From NCBI GenBank assembly GCA_037102815.1, contig BTPP01000002.1, forward strand, positions 5,208,001 through 5,272,000: a stretch of 64,000 nucleotides of DNA. The letters are read 5' to 3'. The stretch comes from Neurospora intermedia (Eukaryota; Ascomycota; Sordariomycetes; Sordariales; Sordariaceae). This document shows positions 35,639 through 46,000 of this stretch, piece by piece. Position numbers and translations under genes: made by a program. Position 1 is the stretch's first letter, and the number at the start of each line of letters is the position of its first letter. The notes under the pieces are model-generated. The model saw only the letters and a list, made by a program, of their open reading frames with translations. It was not told the DNA's origin and ran no database searches.

Positions 35639-36777
35639 TCGGGAAATCCATCGAAATGTCCTCGAGTGTCGGTTGCGTACCTAGGAATTGCGCTTCGTCT
35701 TGCGCGGCGGACGGCAGGTGAGTACGTGGTGTACTCGGCGCCACTCTCGCGAGTAGCCTGGGTGCCCTCGCAAGCAGCCCATCAACTATTGGACACTGGG
35801 CGTCGACGTTATTGTGACATCGTACGACCAAGTTGACGCGGCCGAAAGAGCCCTGCGCCGGCTTCCAGATGAGATCACATCTTACAAGAAAGGCCTCAAT
35901 ACTACGACAAAGCCCAAGCGAGTATTGGCCACACTACATGACCCGATTTGGAGACGGAAATCGTGCCAGGATGTACCGCCCCCTCTCTCCTAGCAGAATA
36001 ACCTCCATCGCGGGGGGGGGGGGGGGGGAGGAGCCTTGCCAAATAAGGCGGTAGAACAGGCCAGGATGTATTAAAGTCTGTAAAAAATGGTTAGCTGTCT
36101 GGAGGAAAAGGCGTGGCGTCAATTCGGGAAGGGATGGAATAAAAGGATGAAAGGGACGAAACGGATAGAAGGAACTTGAATAGAAGGGATGAAAGAGGTG
36201 GAAGCGTAGATCTAGGGGATTTACACAGCAAGTGCTCGTATGTTACAACGATGCCGTCGGTTCGAAGAGGCTGCTTTCCGAAGGAAACCCCTGGGGGGAA
36301 AAAAAGAAAAAAAAATGCGGAAGTCGGTAAAGTACATGAACATCCCTTCGTACCTACCCTCAACCTCAGATAGTCCTGGACGGAAGCAGCATGATACGTT
36401 CAAATGGCCGATGTTGCCATCGTTTCGAGCCGAACATTTTGTCACTGAATATGAGAAGCAACAGCGTCGGCTGCGAAGAAAGAGGAAGGGAGCGACATCG
36501 ATATTAAGCTTTTCTACTTCTTCTGAGCCTTGCGCCTGCGATTATCTCCCGACTCCATCGCATCCAACCTTACCTTCAAAACCGCCACCCGATCCTAGAT
36601 CGCCCGCAGCTCGTGGGAGGGGGGCGCCGCCGCGGCCGGAGGGGAGGGGGGGGGAGGGGGGGGGAGGGGGGAAGCCGCCTCGGCGTAGTGCAAATATTCG
36701 CGGCTACCAACACCGCCTGGACTGCGCACCGAGCCAAGCGCAACAAGCTTATCAAATCTTTCATCAGCAAAGAGAAA
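35639..36777. other. Non-coding stretch with two poly-G tracts
   Basis: Contains a run of 17 G at 36012-36028 and a G-rich tract at about 36640-36670 (groups of 6-9 G separated by A). Open frames through these tracts are low-complexity and not believed. Confidence 0.5.
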
Positions 36778-37230
36778 ATGAAGCACACAAGTCCACCACA
36801 CAAGGTGGTCACCGACGCTATAACAGACCTTCGTCAAATAGGTCAGGCCAGTCAACGACCTCCTCGTGCTATTGCACACGATGAAGAGATTGAGAAGATC
36901 ACCCAGCTCATGAAACCGGGCGCAATGCCACCAGAGGATACCTCTAGCGATATAGAAGGTCCCCCAAAGGGAATTGTCGAGGGGTCAGATACCCCCAAAC
37001 AAGAGGTACCAAGACACTACATCCAACTTGATGATGGACAATCAATGCATATTACAGCATATCTTGGGAGCGACTGGGAGAGCCACGTTGTGGGTAACAT
37101 CAAAGACAACGACATACATATATCTGGACCTCTCCGTCCCAAGAATAACCTAGGAACTAGTTCTGACATCATTGATGGTGAAAGGAAGGATGCCATCCGG
37201 ACGCTTCTCCAGAGCAACAAACGCTTGTAA
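36778..37230 (+). CDS. Unrecognised 150-residue hydrophilic ORF
   Basis: From ATG 36778 (MKHTSPPHKVVTDAITDLRQ) to the stop at 37228-37230. The composition is balanced and protein-like (for example HYIQLDDGQSMHITAYLGSD), unlike the random frames around it. The frame is open a further 55 codons upstream through the poly-G tract. No domain, signal peptide or intron was found. Its position next to a broken SNF2-like gene suggests that it belongs to the same decayed neighbourhood. Confidence 0.35.
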   Translation: MKHTSPPHKVVTDAITDLRQIGQASQRPPRAIAHDEEIEKITQLMKPGAMPPEDTSSDIEGPPKGIVEGSDTPKQEVPRHYIQLDDGQSMHITAYLGSDWESHVVGNIKDNDIHISGPLRPKNNLGTSSDIIDGERKDAIRTLLQSNKRL

Positions 37231-37317
37231 GCGGCGTGCTTAGTCTAGCTGGGAGCCATGGTCCCGATTGATTGTTGCGAATTTGTGCTATAAGATGATG
37301 TTGCTCATGACACAAAT
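37231..37317. other. Short gap before the SNF2-like relic
   Basis: Nothing recognised. Confidence 0.4.
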
Positions 37318-38028
37318 CTAGAGAAGGTCGCACGTATTGGGTGCATTAGTGGGGAGAGGCGAGATACAAAGCAAAGCTTTGAATGTGATTTCATAGCCAT
37401 CATCAACCCAATCCTGGCATCGAACAGACAAATTTCGCAAACTGTCGTAGTCTGCAAATCTTGATGCTACGCCACGCGTGGCGTTGGTTTTGTGACCCAA
37501 ATGTACGGACCAAACCTTCATCGGCGGTATCTTGGCCGAGGGATAGTATATAGTGCCATTGGGGAGTGTGAGCGCGGTCGTCATGCCACGATTGACGATG
37601 AGGACTTGTGTCTCTCGCATGACCTCGCCTGTATTCAACAGTGCGACTTTACCGGCATCCATGATACTCGCCTGCACCTCGGGGTAGAGGTACCACCATC
37701 GATATCCCCAGGACCGGAAGATGTCCTAGAGATACCAATAGGTCTCAACAGACACGTCGGGCTTGACAATACAATCGGGATGGCCGGGTTCGAACGACGG
37801 CACGAAGTTAACATCGTTAAATACTTGGAGGATAGTATCATACTTAGCCGGGCACTTAAAAAGATCCCGTAAGCCTGCCTCCCATATGAGGGTGGTAAAT
37901 GCACGGATATCTGTCAAGCGGTTCAATGTCGGGGTGGCCGAGCAAATTAGACGCGTGGTCGTGGGAAGTAGACGGATGGCCCGGAAGGCCGTCGTGTCCA
38001 TGTTTCGAGCTAGTTGAGCCTCGTCGAC
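37318..38028 (-). pseudogene. SNF2-family helicase fragment, interrupted
   Basis: On the minus strand from 38028 the frame reads VDEAQLARNMDTTAFRAIRL, then LPTTTRLICSATPTLNRLTD. These are the Walker B-like box (DEAQ in place of DEAH) and the following motif III (SATP in place of the usual TGTP) of Rad5/Rad16-type SNF2 ATPases. The frame continues to 37318 with one in-frame TAG at 37726-37728. Upstream of 38028 the expected N-terminal motifs (Walker A) are not found in an open frame; fragments between 38030 and 38430 look shifted. Known relatives are chromatin or DNA-repair translocases of 800 or more residues, so this is a truncated copy. A very short intron removing the TAG is unlikely because no suitable donor and acceptor lie beside it. 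Confidence 0.6.
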
Positions 38029-38655
38029 AGGTCGCGGACCTTACGTAGATGGCCGGACGTGCGTCCTCCTTCTCCAAGATCAAAAGGTAGACAGCCCATT
38101 CGCGTGGGCTGTGATGATGGAGAGTTGGGAGGCCTTTCAGCTCCGCTATTGTCGGAGGGTTGTGCCGAGATAGTGAATCGGCAAAAAACCTGGCGCGATC
38201 TTCAGACCAGGAAAAGAACAGCTATCCTTCTTCGAGTACGTTGACCGGTTCCTGGTTGCGAGACTGCGGATGTTGCATTCGGCCGTGAGGTGCGATTGAG
38301 GGATGGCGGCGATGGGTTGATTGTTCCAGGTTAAGTTGGCCGGGGCAAAGAAGATTGGGAGAGGGCAGCCGAGGTGGTGGTTGGTGAGGTGGAACATGTT
38401 GGAGGGCAATAATAGAGACGCGGCGCAAAAAAAGTCAAATGTCGCGAAACAAATTTGGGGAGTTGGTGAAGGCGCGTTGTTCATGCAGACGTAAATGCGA
38501 CGAGGCCGAGGAAGAGAAGCATGCAGAGAACCAAGCGATTGAGCACAAATATAATATATAGCGGGAACACGCGAAAAAATAGCGAAACGAGATATCGTAG
38601 GAGCTAAACGCGTCAATGTCTGTCGGAACCGAGCTATGGGGTGATTTTGGTATCA

Positions 38656-38946
38656 ATGAGCAGTCAAATAGGAAGGAGTGGGGGGGGGGTAGCAGTGTCC
38701 GATGCCATACCGAAAGCTCCCCATGAGAAAACGACAAGGTTGGCAACACCCAAGGAACGGAATCGGAAGTGGTTAGAGAAGGAAACCCCAGACGAAAGAA
38801 AGGTCAGGCTGAAAAGGATGGTGGAAAGGGAACGGGAGAGAATCAAGCAAGGAACGCCAGACGAGAGGAGGGCAAGGTTGGCAAGGAAGAATGAGTCCGC
38901 GAAAGCCCGATACAGAATGAGTCCGCGAAAGCCCGATACAAGATGA
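38656..38946 (+). CDS. Small basic ORF with STPR-like 23-residue repeats
   Basis: 96 residues from ATG 38656. The core consists of repeats: an incomplete unit (ATPKERNRKWLEK), then ETPDERKVRLKRMVERERER with IKQ (23 residues), then GTPDERRARLARKNESAKAR with YR. The spacing of 23 residues and the (E/G)TP-x-ER-x-x-RL pattern match the STPR (score-and-three peptide repeat) DNA-binding domain known from silkworm FMBP-1 and scattered in other eukaryotes. Each unit should form a charged helix. The ORF contains a run of ten G at its 5' part and ends in a 26-bp tandem duplication (38889-38940) that alters its C-terminus. It could be a fragment of a larger gene. Expression is unproven. Confidence 0.4.
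   Translation: MSSQIGRSGGGVAVSDAIPKAPHEKTTRLATPKERNRKWLEKETPDERKVRLKRMVERERERIKQGTPDERRARLARKNESAKARYRMSPRKPDTR
38889..38940. repeat. 26-bp tandem duplication
   Basis: GAATGAGTCCGCGAAAGCCC plus GATACA occurs twice in direct succession with no differences. The unit is not a multiple of three, so the second copy is read in another frame in the overlapping ORF. Confidence 0.9.
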
Positions 38947-39718
38947 ATACCCAATGAAAGAAAATGATTTGATTCTTGTACACAGAATTTCACTCGGCTA
39001 CCATTCTGAGTTACAACAGAACCTCTAGAAACGGTGCTTGTCGTCCGTGCATTTTTCAGAGGTACATAGGCGTCAACATTTGTCATATCTCACAGAGGAA
39101 AGGGGACAATATCTTCATCCTCCACATGCGTGCTTGAAACTCATCTCTTGTCACTCGGGAGAATCTTCTTTATGTTGTTGTAGACCTCGGTCGCATCAGT
39201 CCCTAGAAAAAGTGACTCTGCATTGGATTGTGAAAAGCTCCTTTACCCCAAGCTGATCCAACTGTTCTTGTTGCTTGTGAGTCAAGGTCCCGGTTCGTAT
39301 AGTCGCTATCATCTCCCTAAGCCTGGTATTGTCCCAGTTCGGCCATGTAGCAAACTGTTGCTGATGGTAGTGTTGGCGACAGAAGTGGCGGTGGATCGGT
39401 GGTCTTCATCTTGGGGGGGCGGGATCGTCGGCGGTCAGGCGGTCGCGCATACCCACAAGAAAGCCCATGCTGTCTGGCGCGCTTCCGGGGTTTCAACAGC
39501 ATCCATGTCCCTTCGCCACTTGTTGTCATCAGATTGCCGCTCCTTCTTCCCTTCGGGGGTCTCTTAGGCGATCCTCTCCGCCCTCGGCGGCGCGACGAAG
39601 ACGGCGGAGTCCTTTGCGGTACTCCTTGGGGCTCTTGGTAGACACCCTACAGCAACGGCCGCGACCTAAACGGTGTTGCGCTTGTCACAGAGTCCAGAGA
39701 GAGTGTCCAACATCGCAC
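38947..39718. other. Non-coding stretch after the STPR-like ORF
   Basis: About 770 bp with short frames only. Nothing recognised. Confidence 0.5.
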
Positions 39719-40089
39719 GTGGGAAAAGATGATGACGATCCTATAACCAATCATGCCTATGCCTCCTAAGATGATGAACATGATGAGGCAACTTGTGATC
39801 ATAAACACCACCACGGCCGCCGGGGCTATGGCCACGAAGAACAAGTCCAGGAAGAATGAATCTGAATCCATTGTTACTTGGGCGTGGATGGAGAGAGGCT
39901 TGGTGGGAAAAGATGATGACGATCCTATAACCAATCATGCCTATGCCTCCTAAGATGATGAACATGATGAGGCAACTTGTGATCATAAACACCACCACGG
40001 CCGCCGGGGCTATGACCACGAAGAGCAAGTCCAGGAAGAATAAATCTGAATCCATTGTTACTTGGGCGTGGGTGGATGGAAAAGGCTTG
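39719..40089. repeat. Tandem duplication, 184 and 187 bp
   Basis: Copy 1 is 39719-39902 and copy 2 is 39903-40089, in direct contact. They differ by three transitions plus a 3-bp length change near the end. On the minus strand each copy encodes a short strongly hydrophobic stretch (IAPAAVVVFMITSCLIMFII followed by LGGIGMIGYRIVIIF) after a conserved ATG. The length is below that usually needed for RIP. Confidence 0.92.
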
Positions 40090-40915
40090 ATGGTGGACTG
40101 GAGGTTTCTGGTGTCGGCAATGTTCTTAGCTTTTCTTCGCTTAGGTATAATAGAAAGGAAGCCTTTAGACGGAGAAAGTTAACTAGAGTCAACAATAGAC
40201 GGGCTAAGTATAAGACGGAGATTAGAGGGTGTGGAATACCTAGCTAGAGGTAACCCCTCACTTCTTATATCTAATTGTGTGCCCATTTTGGCTTCAAAAG
40301 TCGGAGTGTCCTCAACGGGGAAGGTGCGCCCAGAGCCAAGAAAAACGTCGTCTGTATCTGTCCCGTTCGAAGCCTCGATATGGATACCCGTCGTGGAAAA
40401 TTACTATGGTACGTCGTGACCATCGTGCAAAGCTGTCAGTGTCATGGATTGAGAAACAAACATGAGACACTGCATCATTCGGGAACTTTGTGATAGCCAG
40501 TGCAGTGGGTAGAAAAACAAAAAGGGGATTTTGCAACCGGACTGGGCGCTCAAAGTAGTGGGTTCGTTGGAAGAGTCGGAGGGTGATTGATTAGAAGAAA
40601 GAGGAAGACTAAGACCAAAAGCCTAGAAAGACGACTAAGTACCCCGCCAATACCTGAGACCATCATGGTACCTTCCAATTTTATAGAAAGTCCAGGAAGG
40701 ATCACCTTGACTGCACCTGCAGGAAGGAACGAAACGCAAATCGACGCACTTACCTGCTTCGCACGTATATCGTACCTTTTCCCAAACCAAGTGCAAAACC
40801 ACCACACAACAAGCGAAGAACGTCCAATTCGATCGATTGGAAGAGAAAAACGTCAAAAACAACAAAAAGAAATCATTCGGATGTCAACAAAAAAAGCCCC
40901 AAAAAAGAAATCAAA
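40090..40915. other. Intergenic between the tandem duplication and tRNA-Ser
   Basis: Short frames only. An A-rich stretch at 40840-40915 lies at the 3' side of the tRNA-Ser gene; on the minus strand it gives T-runs (for example TTTTTT near 40890-40900) suitable as an RNA polymerase III terminator. Confidence 0.5.
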
Positions 40916-41010
40916 CGACACCTGCAGGATTCGAACCTGCGCGACCTAGGTCACAGCCTCGCATATTACGTAATAGCAGGGCTGCGCGTTAACCACTCCG
41001 CCAAAGTGTC
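40916..41010 (-). tRNA. tRNA-Ser(GCT), intron-containing
   Basis: The minus strand begins GACACTTTGGCGGAGTGGTT. The anticodon stem CAGCC/GGCTG encloses CTGCTA, so the anticodon is GCT (Ser, AGC/AGU codons). An intron of about 14 nt (TTACGTAATATGCG) follows A37. A long variable arm (about TGACCTAGGTCG) marks it as class II, as serine tRNAs are. The T-arm is GCAGG TTCGAAT CCTGC and the acceptor GACACTT/AGGTGTC, with G as discriminator. Total 95 nt; about 81 without the intron. Confidence 0.92.
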
Positions 41011-42760
41011 TAGTGCTTGTTGTTGAAGTAGTGCACCAAAAGACTAGTCTATATACCCCAAAAGGAGCTTCGAGGTCGTCGGATGTTCGGCTATATTAAA
41101 TCCTCCCAACGCCTTTTATCATTCGTACCCAGCCATTTTGATTTGTCCTTGCGAGGTCTGGAACTATTGGGGATCTATTGAGTCTAGTGTTCACTACTAT
41201 GGTTGGAGTACCTCATGCATCAAGCTAACAAACAAACCAGCATTGGACTGTCAATGACAATGTGTATCTCCACACGTTGCAACAGGTGAACATTGGAACT
41301 GCCTAGGTAAGCTTTCTATCGAATAGTCCACACCGCCCAAGTGACGTTTTGATGACTGAGTCATTGTATCAAGTCTACAAAGTATGCCGGCATAAGCCCC
41401 CAATGTGGATGGATCACTGTTCAGCTCAAAGTGAGGTACGTACTACGTGAATTGCACGAGTAGGATTATAGTACAGACATGAAGAACAAAACGGGAAGCA
41501 TGGGACTGCGATACGATTGCTGCACAGGCTCGTCCCTGATGACATTATTTTGACCTTGACACCACACCCTTATTTATACTCTTCGCGTCCAAGCGTCTCT
41601 ACGTGAATATCATTTAACATAATTTCTAGGCAGTTCCTGGGCAAGAAATCCTCAAGATACTTCGGCCAACATGTTTTGAAGTATCGTGATCGCTATCAAC
41701 GCATTGTGACAGCCTTTCTTGTATACAACGAACGATATTGGATTGATCCCGTCACCTGCCCAGTTGATTGACCGCCCGCCTAGTCTACACCCAAACATTT
41801 CACTGCACTGGTGTTGTCATGGAAAAAACAGGCCGCCCACTCGTGTAATGATAAGCAGTTTGGAAAAAAAAGTGGAAGGAGTGACAATCGCACTCGCCTG
41901 CTAGCTGGGGCCTCAAGGTTTAAGCCGTTCGTGCACCCAATTGGCTTGGTTCGGTGGGTTGATAATGAGCATTCCACTTGTCACTTGTCAGGGAAAAGCA
42001 AGGGGGCACGGGGAGCTTCCGGACGTACTCATCTTAAGATAAGCGGCCGAGCTGCGTGACGTTCCATTGCAAGTCAAGTCACACACCCAGACAGGTCACA
42101 GCACTAGGTATCAAAACGCTGATTAGGTGTGATGCATTTATTGAAATAATCTTGTTTACTGCATTGATTGCTTGATCTTGCAACCGCCATTGTTCTTTTA
42201 ACGAGGTAACTTCTCAACAGAGACAGCCTGCCACACTTCATCATAACATCCGTGGTGAAAGCTAAAGAGGAAATATGGGTATTTTGAAGAATGCAATGAC
42301 CAAAGCCGGGCCGTACAGGCTAACAAAGCTAGTGATACTGCTTGCTAAACCATGCAGTCAAGAAATCGTAAAGTATAAAAAAAGAAGAATACCAAGGCAA
42401 CGCCCAAAAAGCGTCCAAAAAGCCGTCCGTACAAGCAAGCAGTGTCATGTGCTTAGCCACCCACCCACCCATTCCGACTGTTAACCATCAGTCCGTTCAT
42501 TGCTTTGCTTGCCCGCCAGACCCATGATAGCCCGCCGCCCTTTTTTTCTCTCCTTGGTACGTTCAATGAAAATGGTATGTAATGTTGATAACACAAGAAC
42601 GCCGCTTCCCATGTCTTCCGTGTCAAAAAGGTAAACCGATGCCAATCACCAGTTCCAGTTCCCGTTCGTAGTCTCCATAATCCCGTTCCCGCTATTATAT
42701 GTGAAACTAAAATTTCACCAAAAGTATTTTTGTGTTTCTTTTTTCCTCCTAACCATTCAC
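41011..42760. other. Intergenic; contains a serine-tRNA-like relic
   Basis: About 1.75 kb without coding structure. The only recognised item is the tRNA-like sequence near 41866-41939. The part adjoining 42760 is the 3' flank of the SYLF gene. Confidence 0.55.
41866..41939 (+). pseudogene. Possible tRNA-Ser-like relic
   Basis: TGGAAGGAGTGACAATCGC resembles the D-arm/A-box of serine tRNAs (TGGCGGAGTGGTTAACGC in the functional gene nearby). CTCGCCTGCTAGC could be an anticodon arm with GCT. GGTTTAAGCC resembles the B-box GGTTCGAATCC with C-to-T and G-to-A changes. The acceptor stem does not pair. It is a relic at best and the call is tentative. Confidence 0.3.
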
Positions 42761-45050
42761 TCATACAACCACAACAGGGTTAGACTCGGCCCCATGCGCA
42801 GAAACAATGTTCATCTCCTTGACACCAACCTGCTCATCCTCGAGAGTGGTGGTGTTGGCAAACCCAGCATCTGTCTTGGGAGTCTTGGGTTCCCTCTCGG
42901 AATCCTCAGCAGAAGAAGTCAAATCGATTGTCCTTGGCGTAGCCGGCACCTCAGGAAACGTCTCCAAGCTTGCCCTCCGCTTAGCAGAAAGATCCACAGC
43001 CGTGTTCACCGACGACGAGTTCTTCTGGTGTCCCTGGGAAAAACGCTTGACTGGTTCAGGAGAAGCAGGCTCAACCTCCTCCATAACCGTGGGAGGAGTG
43101 GCGAACGCCTCGGACGCTTCAGTAGAAACCAGAGGGTCGCTCATGCGAGAGCCCATTGAGTAGGAAGAGTGGCGGAGGGGCGATTTGAGGGCGGAGATCT
43201 CGCTGATGCTGCCGTAGTCTGTACCGCGGCTTCCCAGAGAAGCGCGGGCTGGCGACTTGGCAGGCAGCGGAGGAGGGGCTCGCTTCGCAATGGTAACAAT
43301 TCCTGCCTTGGCGTGGATAACGGGGGTAATTTGTGATGAGCGGATGGAGCTTCGGGCGGGTTGAGCAGTGGCGACCTCGCAGATGATGGCCTCGTCGTCA
43401 AAGTCTTCATCGCTTTCATCTTCTTCGTCATCGGCGTCTTCGTCCCTTTCGCTCTCGTCCTTCTCGCTTTCGGGGTATTCACTCGTGTTGTCCTTGATGG
43501 ATTTGGTGCCAGTAGTTTCCGCATCGGCCTTGTCACCCAGGTGGGCCACGGGCTCAGGCTGCAGCTCCTCTTCTTCCTCTTCTTCGGGCAGCGGCCTAAA
43601 CCGTGAAATCATGCTCATATCGATCTGTGTATAGTCAACCTCTTCTGGCTCGAACTCGGGTTCCACGACAGTGGGCAGCTTATCCGACAATTTCGACTCT
43701 CGGCCGTCCATACTATTGGCGCGGCTGAAACTTGTCTCGGGGGTGCTCGTGGCATCGGTTTGTGTGCACGCGTCCGTCATGACGGTAGCCTGTGACCTCG
43801 TCGACATACAGCTCTCGCGGTTGCTCCTCGACTGGAACGTGTCACCACTTTGTCGGCTGTACCTGGCAAACGCGGGGCTCTTGGGACTGGGTTGGAACTG
43901 GAATTGAGTGCTGGTGGGTCGTAAACGTGTACCGGCTTCTCTGATCTCAATACCCGCCATCTCGAGGCCAATGACACCAAAAGGATCCGGATCGTCGACA
44001 TCGGGGATACCAAAGGGGTTCTTCACAATCGACTGTCGGACCGATGTCCGTGGGGTATCGATTACGGCATCACTAGGGGCGGGCTGTTGAGCAAGCATCT
44101 CCATAACATCTGCGTCATAATCCGTCCGGCCCTCGGCAGCCTTCAAGACCTCGAATAGCGGGCGCATTTCGGGAACCTCTTTGCCAATGTTACCGGCGAG
44201 GATGTCGAGGACTGAAATGTCGCTGCTGTAGAATCGAACGTTCTCGTTGCCACGTTCCGAAACAAGCGATCCGTCAAGGGGCACTGGTTGATGCTTGCCG
44301 CGGGCTTTGATATAGGTAAGAACGGTATCGTTGAGGTCCTTCCATCGTGTGTCGTTGTCGGTCGAGTCTGCGTCGACAAGCGGGCCGAGGGTAAGGTCGA
44401 CATCGACTCCGAGAACCACCTTTGGACGGGTGAAAAGTTCGAGAGCTTGTACACTGTTGATGACAAGGACGCAATCGTAGATATCGACTCCCATAACGAA
44501 GCCCAGCCCAGCCGTGTGGAGCATTATACCAGACGGTGGTGACCACGTGCCATCTGCCCTCCTTGCGGTAATCAGCCCGGCGCCGCCTGATCCTGACATC
44601 CACAGTCCCGAGCGCATGCACGAGAAGACTGCGAGGCCGACGGCATCTTGTAATATCCTTGGAGGAATCTTTTTCGTAACAGATTTTGTTGTTGGTGGGG
44701 TATCGGTATCGGGATCTTGCTCTTGCGGTTCTTCTACAATGAATCCATCCACTTTGTGAGGATAGTCATGTTAGTTGGTGCTGACGAGTCAGTTGACTTG
44801 GGGAAACGAGGTATGACGTACTGCAAAATGACTTTAATATCCTGGCGGCCTTGTCACATTCCTTGTCGAGGGTTGTTGGCCAGTATGTTTCGCGGTCGTA
44901 ACTTGTGGGTTGCTGTGTCGTCTTGACGGGCACAACCGCCTTCCCTCCCCATCCGAAAACTTTATTCAGGGCACTGGGCGACCTGGGGGTGACGGATGTT
45001 GTTTGCTTTGCCCGGTCCCATGAAGGGAACAGGGCCGAGACACGCTGCAT
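42761..45050 (-). CDS. SYLF (Ysc84/DUF500) domain protein
   Basis: Exons 45050-44822 and 44751-42761 encode 739 residues. The join splits the ATG codon of MDGFIVEEPQEQD (donor GTACGT, acceptor AAAG). The SYLF domain runs from about residue 55 to 280: TLDKECDKAARILKSFC, then LQDAVGLAVFSCMRSGLWMS, GSGGAGLITARRADGTWSPP, and GVDVDLTLGPL. SYLF domains bind phosphoinositide membranes, and in yeast Ysc84/Lsb3 they act at cortical actin patches. The remaining 450 residues are low-complexity: Ser/Thr-rich with a strongly acidic stretch (about 43400-43480) and Pro-rich pieces (RAPPPLPAK, near 43270) that could bind SH3 domains. Unlike Ysc84, no C-terminal SH3 domain is seen. A role in actin or membrane traffic is inferred from the domain alone. 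Confidence 0.9.
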
Positions 45051-46000
45051 GGCGATAGTTGGAGAAGCGCCAAGTCAATGCCTGAATGGGACGGATGGTT
45101 CAGAGTTGTCGTAGAAGATGAAAAGAATCGTGGAGGAGGGCGGGCGGGGATAAGGGAAGACTCCGCCCTTAAGGGAGAAAGGCCAAATGCGGAGGGAAGC
45201 GACCCCAACCTATCTAAAGGTCGGATCTCTTTCGGTCGTTTTCGTCTGCTTCTTCGATCCAGATCGAGAGTTGAGGGAGTGTCGAGAGAAACAAGTCTGA
45301 GTGGCCGGCCTCGAATGAGAGCATCGATGCCCACACAGGCTGGCGGACCCCCGGCCGGTCTGCAAAAGGGTTACAGCAAGCTGCAGGAGTCGAGCCTTCC
45401 TCAGCGGGTGTTATTGGATGTTTTTGGCGTGCAGGAACCTGAGCCCAGCGGTGCCAGCGGTGTCAGCGGTGCAGCCAGTGGTCGGGTGCCAGAGGTGCCA
45501 GTGGTACGCAGCGTGCGTGGTGGGTGGAGACGCTGCAGTGGTTACTAACTCCCTGCCCTGCCTGCCCAGTGGCTGCCCTGATGAGGAGTCCTGGAAGTGA
45601 CGTGACGTGGGTGACGAGCTGATCACACCTAGCCAATAGCCGAGTCTCGTCTCAGGGAAAAGCAAGGACGGCGGCGCGGGAGAACCTGAAAAGGCCGTGC
45701 TTGATGTCGTCGTCGGTGTCGTCGATATTCAAGGATTCAGTCGAAGCCGGACAATAAGAAGCCATTCATTCACCTCCGTCCCGTCGTCCTGGGTTGCACG
45801 TGGAAGAAGGACTTGCAGCAAGGCCCGAACAGAAAGGGTGGTAGCGAACGGAATGATGCCAGGATGGGAGACAAGATGGTGTCGGGTCGTCTGCCGTGAC
45901 TGGTTCTAATCGTCAAAAAGAATGCCGTGAGATTGAGTGTGTGTTGTGTGTGTCCGGGTCCACGGACAGTGAGGTGTCTCCCGTCTTTGATGAGATGAGA
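45051..46000. other. Upstream region of the SYLF gene
   Basis: About 950 bp; no coding structure recognised. The first part is the SYLF promoter. Confidence 0.5.

Noticed and set aside
41986-45666. Shared 16-mer TCAGGGAAAAGCAAGG near 41988 and 45651
   Set aside because: The match does not extend on either side, so it is treated as chance.
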